Shown: piece after piece, positions 1-5,201 of the stretch | How positions within the stretch are numbered: the first letter of the stretch is position 1 | How the letters are laid out: each line of letters opens with the position of its first letter | From: an uncultured Clostridia bacterium | GTDB lineage: Bacteria > Bacillota > Clostridia > Peptostreptococcales > Anaerovoracaceae | DNA length: 8,610 nt | Direction: 5' to 3' | Assembly: GCA_937915045.1 (NCBI GenBank) | Contig: CALDNM010000197.1 | Location: forward strand, 1-8,610 | Made by a program: the position numbers and the translations under genes | Notes under the pieces: generated by a model | Database searches by the model: none | The model's input: the letters and a program-made list of their open reading frames with translations, nothing else | Told to the model about the DNA's origin: nothing

Positions 1-16
1 TATACAAGTTTTCGTG

Positions 17-22
17 TATAAT
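17..22 (+). promoter_or_regulatory. -10 box (TATAAT) of the ylmH-like gene
   Basis: A perfect TATAAT lies six bases before the ATG at 29. A transcript starting seven bases after the box would begin on the ATG itself, which suggests a leaderless mRNA. The matching -35 element would fall before base 1, so the promoter cannot be fully checked. Confidence 0.5.
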
Positions 23-28
23 AGAAAC

Positions 29-802
29 ATGAATGAGGATAAACTTACGCTGGGCCAGGCCGAGGACAAGATCCGCGCGTGTCTGGACGGTTACATGCTG
101 ACAAATACATATTTTCTGGACCCGCATCAGCAGTCGCTGGCGCGGAGCGCTTTCGCGAACAAAAATAATGGCTGCGCGGTAATGTTTTACGGCGGGTACG
201 ATGACGCCGAGCGTGTCATCATGATGTGCCTTCCAGACTATATGCTGGATCCGGACGCGCCGGAGATCCGCGGGGCTGAAGACGATCCGCTCACAGTGAT
301 CAGGGCCGAGAGCAAACCGGGCGGCCGCGAGCTTGGTCACAGAGATTACCTCGGGTCACTTATGGGCCTTGGGATAAAGCGCGAGATGACGGGTGACATA
401 CTAGTGCGCGAAGGCGGCGCCGACATTATAGTAATGAAGGAGATCGCGGAGTTCATTCTTTCCGAATACGACAAGGCGGGCAGGACAGAACTTTCACTGA
501 CCGAGCACTCTGTGAACGACCTGATCGTTCCAGAACGGGAATTGACCGAAGTGCGCGAAACAGTCGCGTCCATGAGACTGGATAACATTACTGCGGCAGC
601 GTTCGGGATCTCACGATCGAAAGCGGCGGAAGCAATAAATCAGGGACTTGTATTCGTCGACCACATCGAAGCGTCGAAGACGGACATGCAGATCGCGGAA
701 GGCAGCTGCGTGACCATGCGGCACAAGGGCAGGGTCATAGTCGCGGAGACCGACGGCAGCACGCGAAAAGGGCGCATCAGAATAATGTTTAGAAAGTACT
801 GA
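29..802 (+). CDS. ylmH: YlmH-like RNA-binding protein with C-terminal S4 domain
   Basis: The 257-residue protein matches the YlmH family of Firmicutes: an N-terminal domain with the YlmH-like stretch TYFLDPHQQ (about residues 28-36), a central region with GHRDYLGSLMGLGIKR (about 103-118), and a C-terminal S4 RNA-binding domain (about 180-245) containing RLDNITAAAFGISRSKA and GLVFVDH. Family members bind RNA and have been linked to the ribosome and to cell-division gene clusters; the exact role here is inferred from the family. I chose the ATG at 29 over the in-frame GTG at 14, because the GTG would put the TATAAT box at 17-22 inside the gene. There is no Shine-Dalgarno sequence before 29. None of the usual ylm/div neighbours follows; what lies upstream is outside the window. 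Confidence 0.85.
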   Translation: MNEDKLTLGQAEDKIRACLDGYMLTNTYFLDPHQQSLARSAFANKNNGCAVMFYGGYDDAERVIMMCLPDYMLDPDAPEIRGAEDDPLTVIRAESKPGGRELGHRDYLGSLMGLGIKREMTGDILVREGGADIIVMKEIAEFILSEYDKAGRTELSLTEHSVNDLIVPERELTEVRETVASMRLDNITAAAFGISRSKAAEAINQGLVFVDHIEASKTDMQIAEGSCVTMRHKGRVIVAETDGSTRKGRIRIMFRKY

Positions 803-827
803 TTTTGGGGCACACCTTTTTCAGGGA

Positions 828-838
828 TGTGCTATAAT
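828..838 (+). promoter_or_regulatory. Extended -10 promoter for the riboswitch leader
   Basis: TATAAT at 833-838 is preceded by TGC at 830-832, giving an extended -10. No good TTGACA is seen 16-18 bases upstream, as is common for extended -10 promoters. Transcription would start near 845, about 20 bases before the aptamer's P1 helix. A short inverted repeat, GCACA (810-814) and TGTGC (828-832), covers the spacer and could be chance. Confidence 0.6.
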
Positions 839-861
839 GCCGATATAAATAAAAACTAAAT

Positions 862-957
862 ACACCTATAAAGAGTGCGCGAGAGACAAGCTCGATGACC
901 GCACGACAACCTCCTTTGAAAAAAGAAAGGTGCCAAAGCTTGAACGATGGGGACGCA
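862..957 (+). ncRNA. SAM-I-clan riboswitch aptamer (SAM-I or SAM-I/IV-like)
   Basis: The RNA aligns without gaps to the 5' half of the SAM-I core: AUAAAGAG (868-875), a kink-turn-like CGA/GAUGA pair (880-882 and 894-898), and ACAACC followed by GGUGCCAA. Helices: P1 CCUAU (865-869) with AUGGG (947-951); P2 GUGCG (875-879) with CGCAC (900-904), capped by GAG (883-885) with CUC (891-893); P3 ACCU (909-912) with AGGU (928-931). The P2 loop CAAG (887-890) can pair with CUUG (939-942) as the clan's pseudoknot. Positions that contact SAM in known SAM-I structures look conserved: the U in the P1 5' strand, the G of AAGAG, the AAC of ACAACC, the U of GGUG and the U of GAUGG. Unlike classical SAM-I, no P4 hairpin lies between GCCAA and the P1 3' strand, so this may be a SAM-I/IV-type variant. 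Ligand identity is inferred from the family. Confidence 0.82.
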
Positions 958-978
958 TATGTATAATTTGCCCTGTCG
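945..978 (+). promoter_or_regulatory. Predicted antiterminator of the SAM-clan riboswitch
   Basis: CGAUGGG (945-951) can pair with CCCUGUCG (971-978) with one bulged U at 974. This uses the P1 3' strand (947-951) and the terminator 5' arm (970-978), so it excludes both. The expected logic is an OFF switch: bound ligand holds P1, the antiterminator cannot form, and the terminator stops transcription. Confidence 0.65.
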
Positions 979-995
979 CGTCGATAGGGCTTTTT
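970..995 (+). terminator. Intrinsic terminator of the riboswitch expression platform
   Basis: GCCCTGTCG (970-978) pairs with CGATAGGGC (982-990) as a nine-pair stem with one G-U pair and a three-base loop, followed directly by TTTTT (991-995). It lies between the aptamer and the ribosome binding site of the gene at 1041, so it would control that gene by attenuation. Confidence 0.88.
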
Positions 996-1028
996 CATTT
1001 GTACTCTTTTAGGCATCTTTTGAAAACC

Positions 1029-1035
1029 AAGGAGG
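1029..1035 (+). promoter_or_regulatory. Strong ribosome binding site AAGGAGG
   Basis: A full Shine-Dalgarno sequence five bases before the ATG at 1041. It decides the start in favour of 1041 over any in-frame start inside the riboswitch leader. Confidence 0.85.
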
Positions 1036-1040
1036 AAGAA

Positions 1041-1781
1041 ATGGAAGAGTACGGAGAATACGAAGCAGCGTACAGAAGAGGATACAGCAGAGGAAACGCT
1101 GACGAGAAATATGATCAGCAGATCGAGGATGGCGGAAGCGCCGCGATCATCGTATATGGTGACAGCATCGAGCATTTCTCTGGAACGGATCTGCATAAAT
1201 TTCTTATTGAGGAAGGGTTCGACAGCTGGATACACGCAAAGGGATATCCCATGAATTGGGTGTATGTGAATCTGAATTCAAAGGTGTACGCGAAGGGAAT
1301 GCCGGGGATAAATATCACACCGCATTTAGGAAATCATGCTGTGACGATCGATGAATTCATGACGATATATAATATTTATAAAGGTAAACAGAAACCAGTA
1401 AAGTATTCCGATCCGCGGGACGCTTATGATGACGGGTACAGCGACGGACTGACAGGGCAGGTATATCTCAATGGAAATATCGGCGCCGGAAGCGGGGACA
1501 TATCCGTGGATCTTCGCGGAATACAGAATTTCAACAAAACATGTCTGCTCGCGGATATGAAAAAATGGGGATTCGAAAGTCGTACAAGAAGGACTCCTGC
1601 CAAGCTGCCGTGGGTCAATATCAATTTATCCCGCAAGGATTACGAGGGAGGCTGCAGAAGCTGGGAGCACATTGTCAGCCTGGGGCAGCACCTCATAACG
1701 ATCGACGAGTTCAGGACGATATATGATATTTTCGGAAAATACGAAGGGCTGTCGGTTCTGGAAATGGAGCCAAAGGAATGA
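1041..1781 (+). CDS. Unrecognised two-repeat protein under a predicted SAM riboswitch
   Basis: I do not recognise this 246-residue protein. It is two copies of one unit (about 7-115 and 125-233) with an exact, ungapped 118-residue offset: EAAYRRGYSRG (8-18) matches RDAYDDGYSDG (126-136), WVYVNLNSKVY (73-83) matches WVNINLSRKDY (191-201), and LGNHAVTIDEFMTIYNIY (96-113) matches LGQHLITIDEFRTIYDIF (214-231). There is no signal peptide, membrane segment or cysteine motif, so it is probably cytosolic. The start follows AAGGAGG (1029-1035) at ideal spacing; an upstream extension would run through the riboswitch. SAM-clan riboswitches normally control methionine, cysteine or SAM metabolism and transport, so a link to sulfur or methyl metabolism is inferred but no enzyme signature is visible. 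Its stop codon touches that of the convergent nfo gene. Confidence 0.85.
   Translation: MEEYGEYEAAYRRGYSRGNADEKYDQQIEDGGSAAIIVYGDSIEHFSGTDLHKFLIEEGFDSWIHAKGYPMNWVYVNLNSKVYAKGMPGINITPHLGNHAVTIDEFMTIYNIYKGKQKPVKYSDPRDAYDDGYSDGLTGQVYLNGNIGAGSGDISVDLRGIQNFNKTCLLADMKKWGFESRTRRTPAKLPWVNINLSRKDYEGGCRSWEHIVSLGQHLITIDEFRTIYDIFGKYEGLSVLEMEPKE
1344..1731 (+). repeat. Diverged tandem duplication, 354-base period
   Basis: The internal repeat is visible in the DNA as well as the protein. The 34 bases at 1344-1377 match those at 1698-1731 at about 30 positions, exactly 354 bases (118 codons) apart. Other parts have diverged much further at DNA level, so this block, coding for TIDEF-TIY-I, is the most conserved part of the unit. 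Confidence 0.8.
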
Positions 1782-2630
1782 TCACCGACCAGATCTTATC
1801 ATCGCGATCTCTTTTTTGTAACCCTCGAGGCTGTCGTGCGGCGTTTCAAGGATGCACGGAAGTCCGATGAGCCTCGGGTCGTAAACGACGTTCAGGATAG
1901 CGTCTTTTCCGATATGGCCTTCTCCGATACGGGCGTGTCTGTCTTTTTTCGAGCCCGCCGGGTTGAGGCTGTCGTTGATGTGAAGCGCCTTGAGTTTATC
2001 CAGCCCTATGATTTTATCGAATTCGTCGAGCACGCCGTCGAGGTCATTTATGATGTCATGACCGGCGTCGCTCACATGGCAGGTATCCATGCAGACGCCG
2101 ACTTTTTCTCTCAGCTTCACGCGGCCGATTATCTCCGCGAGTTCTTCGAAACGCCCGCCGACTTCGCTGCCTTTTCCGGCCATCGTCTCGAACAGGATCG
2201 TCGTTGTCTGATCTGCAGTAATGATATCGTTCAGCAGCTCGCTGATGAGCTCGATACCTTTTTCGATGCCCTGACCGGTGTGGCTTCCCGGATGGAAGTT
2301 GTAGTAATTCCCCGGGAGATATTCCATGCGCTTCATGTCATCGGCCATCGCGATGTGCGCGAAGTCGCGGACTTTTTTAGTCGCTGAGCACGGGTTGAGA
2401 GTGTACGGCGCGTGAGCCACAAGCTTCGCGAAACCATTTTGCGTTACTATATCACGGAGGGCCTTAGCGTCGGCAGGATCTATCTCTTTCGCGCTGCCGC
2501 CCCTCGGGTTCCTCGTGAAGAACGCGAATGTGTCCGCTCCGATCGAGAGCGCTTCGCGTCCCATTTTCTCAAAGCCGCCCGCTGATGAAAGGTGGCAGCC
2601 GATATGTATCTGTTCGTTGTTTTTTGCCAT
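1782..2630 (-). CDS. nfo: Endonuclease IV (AP endonuclease, base-excision repair)
   Basis: A 282-residue endonuclease IV of normal family length. It cuts DNA 5' to abasic sites and removes blocked 3' ends in base-excision repair, acting in the cytosol on a trinuclear zinc centre. All nine expected metal ligands are visible: H73 (VAHAPY), H113 (NFHPGSH), E148 (LFETMAGKG), D182 and H185 (MDTCH), H217 (LHIND), D230 and H232 (DRHARIGEG) and E262 (LETP). The N-terminal IGCHLSSAGG is also typical. I chose the ATG at 2630, with AAAGGGGA just upstream, giving MAKNNEQIHIG; a longer in-frame ORF would run through the promoter. The gene diverges from the hydrolase gene and meets the repeat-protein gene stop-to-stop. 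Confidence 0.96.
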   Translation of the reverse strand: MAKNNEQIHIGCHLSSAGGFEKMGREALSIGADTFAFFTRNPRGGSAKEIDPADAKALRDIVTQNGFAKLVAHAPYTLNPCSATKKVRDFAHIAMADDMKRMEYLPGNYYNFHPGSHTGQGIEKGIELISELLNDIITADQTTTILFETMAGKGSEVGGRFEELAEIIGRVKLREKVGVCMDTCHVSDAGHDIINDLDGVLDEFDKIIGLDKLKALHINDSLNPAGSKKDRHARIGEGHIGKDAILNVVYDPRLIGLPCILETPHDSLEGYKKEIAMIRSGR

Positions 2631-2659
2631 GTCAATTTCCCCTTTTTCTGTCCTTACAT

Positions 2660-2688
2660 TATATACATGGTATAATATTTCGTAAACA
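2660..2688 (-). promoter_or_regulatory. nfo promoter
   Basis: Read on the - strand, TTTACG (2688-2683) is followed after 17 bases by a perfect TATAAT (2665-2660). It lies 30 bases before the nfo ATG. It overlaps the oppositely directed promoter of the hydrolase gene. Confidence 0.65.
2670..2678 (+). promoter_or_regulatory. Hydrolase promoter, extended -10 TGGTATAAT
   Basis: A perfect TATAAT at 2673-2678 is preceded by TGG, forming an extended -10. The -35 position (about 2650-2655) is poor. Transcription would start near 2685, leaving a leader of about 32 bases with AAAGGGG (2704-2710) before the ATG at 2717. Confidence 0.6.
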
Positions 2689-2716
2689 TAAACTCGCGAA
2701 AAGAAAGGGGCCGGAC

Positions 2717-3487
2717 ATGCAGGAATATACAATAGGAAAAACTGGAGTGAAGATGAGGTATTTCGATCTTCCGGGAGATGAGATGCCGATACTTTTCGTG
2801 CACGGCCTTGGATGCGGCGGGTCTTTCGATTATCCGCGCCTCGCGTCGCAGAAATGCCTCGCGGGTCACAGGCGGATTTTGGCGGATCTTCCGGGAGCCG
2901 GTTACAGCGACAAGCCTGAAGGCTTCGATTATTCGGTGCGCGCGCACGCGTCGTATCTCAAAGGTCTCATGGAAGATGTGGTCGGAGAAAAGTTCATCCT
3001 ATACGGACACAGTCTCGGCGGCGCGGTCGCGATCGAGCTCGCGGCGATGTGCCCTGACATGATCGACAGGCTGATAATCTGCGAATCGAACATAGATCCG
3101 AGCGGCGATGATTCGTGGTCGAAAGGTATAGCGGATCAGGATAAGGCGAGATATATAAGCAGAGGCCACATGGAACTGGTCGGCAGGGAAATGTGCCGCG
3201 GCAACACTCTGTGGGCGGCTTCGCTCAAGAACTGGCTGCCGGAAGCGGCATGGAAGATATCGAAAAACGCCGCGAAAGGCGGAGACCCTTCGTGGCGCGA
3301 TATGCTGTACGCTCTTCCGATGCCGAAGTATTCGATCTTCGGCGAGAAGTCGCTGCCTGACTACGACGAGCAGGAACTTCGGAAACATGACATTACTGTA
3401 AAGATCGTCCCGGGCGTCGGTCATTTCATGGCGTGCGAAGACCCGGCTTCGACCGCGGCTGTCATAGCGGAGTGCCTTTTTTGTTGA
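2717..3487 (+). CDS. Alpha/beta hydrolase fold protein
   Basis: A 256-residue single-domain alpha/beta hydrolase. Visible elements are the oxyanion loop LFVHGLGCGG (26-35), the strand and turn LADLPGAGYSDKP (55-67), the nucleophile elbow GHSLGG with Ser99, and the catalytic His236 in VPGVGHFMACEDP. The acid residue probably lies in FGEKSLPDYD (208-217); I cannot say which one it is. There is no signal peptide, so it acts in the cytosol. The substrate cannot be inferred; ester, lactone or C-C bond hydrolysis and haloperoxidase-like folds all share these motifs. The ATG at 2717 follows AAAGGGG; upstream in-frame codons would overlap nfo in antisense. The rarD-like gene follows 31 bases later, with its own promoter overlapping this gene's stop. 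Confidence 0.9.
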   Translation: MQEYTIGKTGVKMRYFDLPGDEMPILFVHGLGCGGSFDYPRLASQKCLAGHRRILADLPGAGYSDKPEGFDYSVRAHASYLKGLMEDVVGEKFILYGHSLGGAVAIELAAMCPDMIDRLIICESNIDPSGDDSWSKGIADQDKARYISRGHMELVGREMCRGNTLWAASLKNWLPEAAWKISKNAAKGGDPSWRDMLYALPMPKYSIFGEKSLPDYDEQELRKHDITVKIVPGVGHFMACEDPASTAAVIAECLFC

Positions 3488-3512
3488 CAGCCTGATAAAA
3501 ACCGTGCATGAT
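3484..3512 (+). promoter_or_regulatory. Promoter of the rarD-like gene, overlapping the hydrolase stop
   Basis: A perfect TTGACA (3484-3489) includes the TGA stop of the hydrolase gene. After 17 bases comes CATGAT (3507-3512, four of six matches), and the ATG lies six bases further on. The expected transcription start coincides with the ATG at 3519. Confidence 0.5.
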
Positions 3513-3518
3513 AAATAA

Positions 3519-4439
3519 ATGGGGATCAAAGAAGGGAAAAGCGAATACAAGAAGGGGCTGTTCGGCGCGATAAGCTGTTCAGTCATATGGGGTGTGCTGC
3601 CGGTGTACTGGCAGTCACTTCGTCCGATCGATTCGTGGGTCATAATAATCTACAGAGTCTTTTTGGTGTGTGTGATGAGTCTGCTTTTCGCGAGAAGATC
3701 ATATTCGTGGAAGAGGATATTCAGCCCGCTGAAAGACAGGCGCACGAGAGTCGTGTATTTTCTCGCCGGTGTTGTGATAACGATAAACTGGAGCACATTC
3801 ATCTGGGCGGTCAATGCCGACCACGTCATCCAGTGCTGCATCGGATACTATATCGAGCCGCTGATGGTATGCATATTCGGTATGATCTTCTTCAAAGAGA
3901 AGCTTACGAAATATAAAACGACGGCGCTGCTGCTCGCGTGCGTCAGCGTTATCGTTATACTTGTACATTTTAAATCGCTTCCGACGATCGCGCTCATGCT
4001 CGCGGTCACATTCTCGGTCTACTCGGCGATAAAGAAAAAAGTCGAACAGCCGCCGCTGATCTCGCTCGTATATGAAACGATATTTCTGGCGCCGGCGGCA
4101 CTGGGGATCATCATCTGGATGGAAGTGACGGGCAGAGGCGCGCTCGGGGTCGGGCAGCCGTATCAGTACGCGTTACTGCTTTTGTGCGGGCTTCTCACTG
4201 TCATACCGCTCGGGCTTTTCGCTCTCGCCGCGCAGCGTGTTTCGATGTTCATGCTCGGCCTGTCGGAATACATCTCACCGACGATATCGCTTTTTGTCGG
4301 CGTGTATATTCTTGGTGAAACGATGGACGGCGTTCAGCTTATCGCGTTCGCTATCATCTGGGTCGGACTCGTGTTCTTCTCATATGGAGAATACAGAGAA
4401 TCGAAAAAGACGGGCGCGCGTGTCACTGCGGAATCTTGA
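3519..4439 (+). CDS. rarD: RarD-type EamA-family transporter (drug/metabolite transporter superfamily)
   Basis: A 306-residue integral membrane protein with about ten hydrophobic segments, the normal size and layout of the RarD branch of the EamA transporters. RarD-like motifs are visible: an N-terminal KGLFGAISCSVIWGVLPVYW (12-31), NWSTFIWAVNADHV (near 90-103), IGYYIEPLMVCIFGMIFFKEKL (near 108-129) and, in the second half, LGLSEYISPTISLFVGVYILGE. RarD proteins are annotated as chloramphenicol-sensitive or amino-acid-related permeases, but the substrate is unproven. An in-frame TAA sits directly before the ATG at 3519 and the next Met is far inside the first domain, so the start is secure. 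Nothing resembling a Shine-Dalgarno sequence precedes it, unlike the hydrolase, phosphatase and repeat-protein genes. Confidence 0.9.
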   Translation: MGIKEGKSEYKKGLFGAISCSVIWGVLPVYWQSLRPIDSWVIIIYRVFLVCVMSLLFARRSYSWKRIFSPLKDRRTRVVYFLAGVVITINWSTFIWAVNADHVIQCCIGYYIEPLMVCIFGMIFFKEKLTKYKTTALLLACVSVIVILVHFKSLPTIALMLAVTFSVYSAIKKKVEQPPLISLVYETIFLAPAALGIIIWMEVTGRGALGVGQPYQYALLLLCGLLTVIPLGLFALAAQRVSMFMLGLSEYISPTISLFVGVYILGETMDGVQLIAFAIIWVGLVFFSYGEYRESKKTGARVTAES

Positions 4440-4482
4440 AAAGCTGAAATTATGTGACAAAATGCTTGAATTCTGCACGAAT

Positions 4483-4496
4483 TATGCTGCAGCATA
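4483..4496. repeat. 14-base perfect palindrome TATGCTGCAGCATA
   Basis: A perfect palindrome in the 76-base gap between the rarD-like gene and the phosphatase gene, 20 bases before the phosphatase ATG. It has no T-run after it and is not a terminator. It could be an operator or chance. Confidence 0.4.
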
Positions 4497-4515
4497 TGAA
4501 TAAAGGGAGAACACA

Positions 4516-5181
4516 ATGGCGTCAAAAATATATTTTATCAGGCACGGTATAACGGAAGGCAATATGCGGCAGTGGTTCTACGGAACGGCGGATCTTCATC
4601 TGACGGAGAAAGGGAAGGACACACTTCGCGAGCTCAAAGACCGCGGCGCGTACCCGGACATCCCGGACGACGCGGATTGCTACACATCAGCCCTGGTCAG
4701 GACAAACGAGACCTTTCAGATAATTTTCGGAGACAGGCCGAGGACGGTATTCCCGCTGTTCAACGAGATCAGCTTCGGCGACTGCGAGTGCAAGACATAT
4801 GAGCAGCTGAAAAACTACGAGTGGTTCAGCACATGGGCCGAAGATAAGACGGGAGACGTCAGTCCACCGGGCGGAGAATCCAGAAACGAATTCGCGGCAA
4901 GAGTATCAAGAGGCATGAAGAAACTCGTCGGGTCCCACAGGGAGAAAGAGCGTTACTGCAGTAATGGCGATGGAGACGCGGTCTCCGTGGTGGTCTGTCA
5001 CGGCGGCGTCATTGCCGGTATAATGCACGAGACTTTTCCGGATGTGAAGGGCAGCATGTGGGACTGGATACCTGTCCCGGGCCTGGGATATACGATGGAG
5101 TTTAAAAACGGCAGGCCGGAGAAGTATGAAAACTTAAGCGACATCGACGGCCGCGAGATCTTTGGCGTGTCCGAATGGTAG
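4516..5181 (+). CDS. Histidine phosphatase superfamily protein (phosphoglycerate-mutase-like)
   Basis: A 221-residue protein with the histidine-phosphatase core: the RHG motif FIRHGITEGN (7-16) with phosphate-accepting His10, Arg62 in SALVRTNETF, Glu84 in FNEISFGDCE, and His162 in VVVCHGGVIAG. It should transfer phosphate through a phospho-histidine and act as a cytosolic phosphatase. Length and motifs fit the broad cofactor-dependent mutase / alpha-ribazole phosphatase / general phosphatase group, and sequence alone does not pick the substrate. No cobalamin genes are nearby to support a CobC role. AAAGGGAG (4502-4509) precedes the ATG at 4516 at good spacing. The gene converges on the hybrid kinase gene with 14 bases between stop codons and no visible terminator. 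Confidence 0.92.
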   Translation: MASKIYFIRHGITEGNMRQWFYGTADLHLTEKGKDTLRELKDRGAYPDIPDDADCYTSALVRTNETFQIIFGDRPRTVFPLFNEISFGDCECKTYEQLKNYEWFSTWAEDKTGDVSPPGGESRNEFAARVSRGMKKLVGSHREKERYCSNGDGDAVSVVVCHGGVIAGIMHETFPDVKGSMWDWIPVPGLGYTMEFKNGRPEKYENLSDIDGREIFGVSEW

Positions 5182-5201
5182 GATCTATTAAGGATCTATT
5201 T
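5180..5201. repeat. Short direct repeat AGGATCTATT x2 at the convergent gene ends
   Basis: AGGATCTATT occurs at 5180-5189 and 5191-5200, an 11-base period. The first copy starts in the phosphatase stop codon and the second contains the kinase stop codon. It may be a small slippage duplication. Confidence 0.6.

Noticed and set aside
14..28. GTG start for the ylmH-like gene
   Set aside because: It overlaps the TATAAT box and has no ribosome binding site; the added five residues do not resemble the family.
804..830. Terminator after the ylmH-like gene
   Set aside because: GGGG-CACA-CC followed by T5 is too short a stem, and the region overlaps the next promoter's spacer.
930..1040. N-terminal extension of the repeat protein from an in-frame start at 930
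   Set aside because: It would be translated from the aptamer, antiterminator and terminator, has no ribosome binding site, and the ATG at 1041 has a strong one.
1836..2387. Long + strand open frame inside nfo
   Set aside because: It is antisense to a gene with all catalytic residues and has no recognisable protein features.
2999..3643. - strand open frame across the hydrolase and rarD-like genes
   Set aside because: Antisense shadow of two well-supported genes; arginine-rich, low-complexity translation.
4454..4488. Promoter for the phosphatase gene (GTGACA and TATGCT)
   Set aside because: The spacer would be 23 bases, too long; no alternative -10 at 16-18 bases is acceptable.
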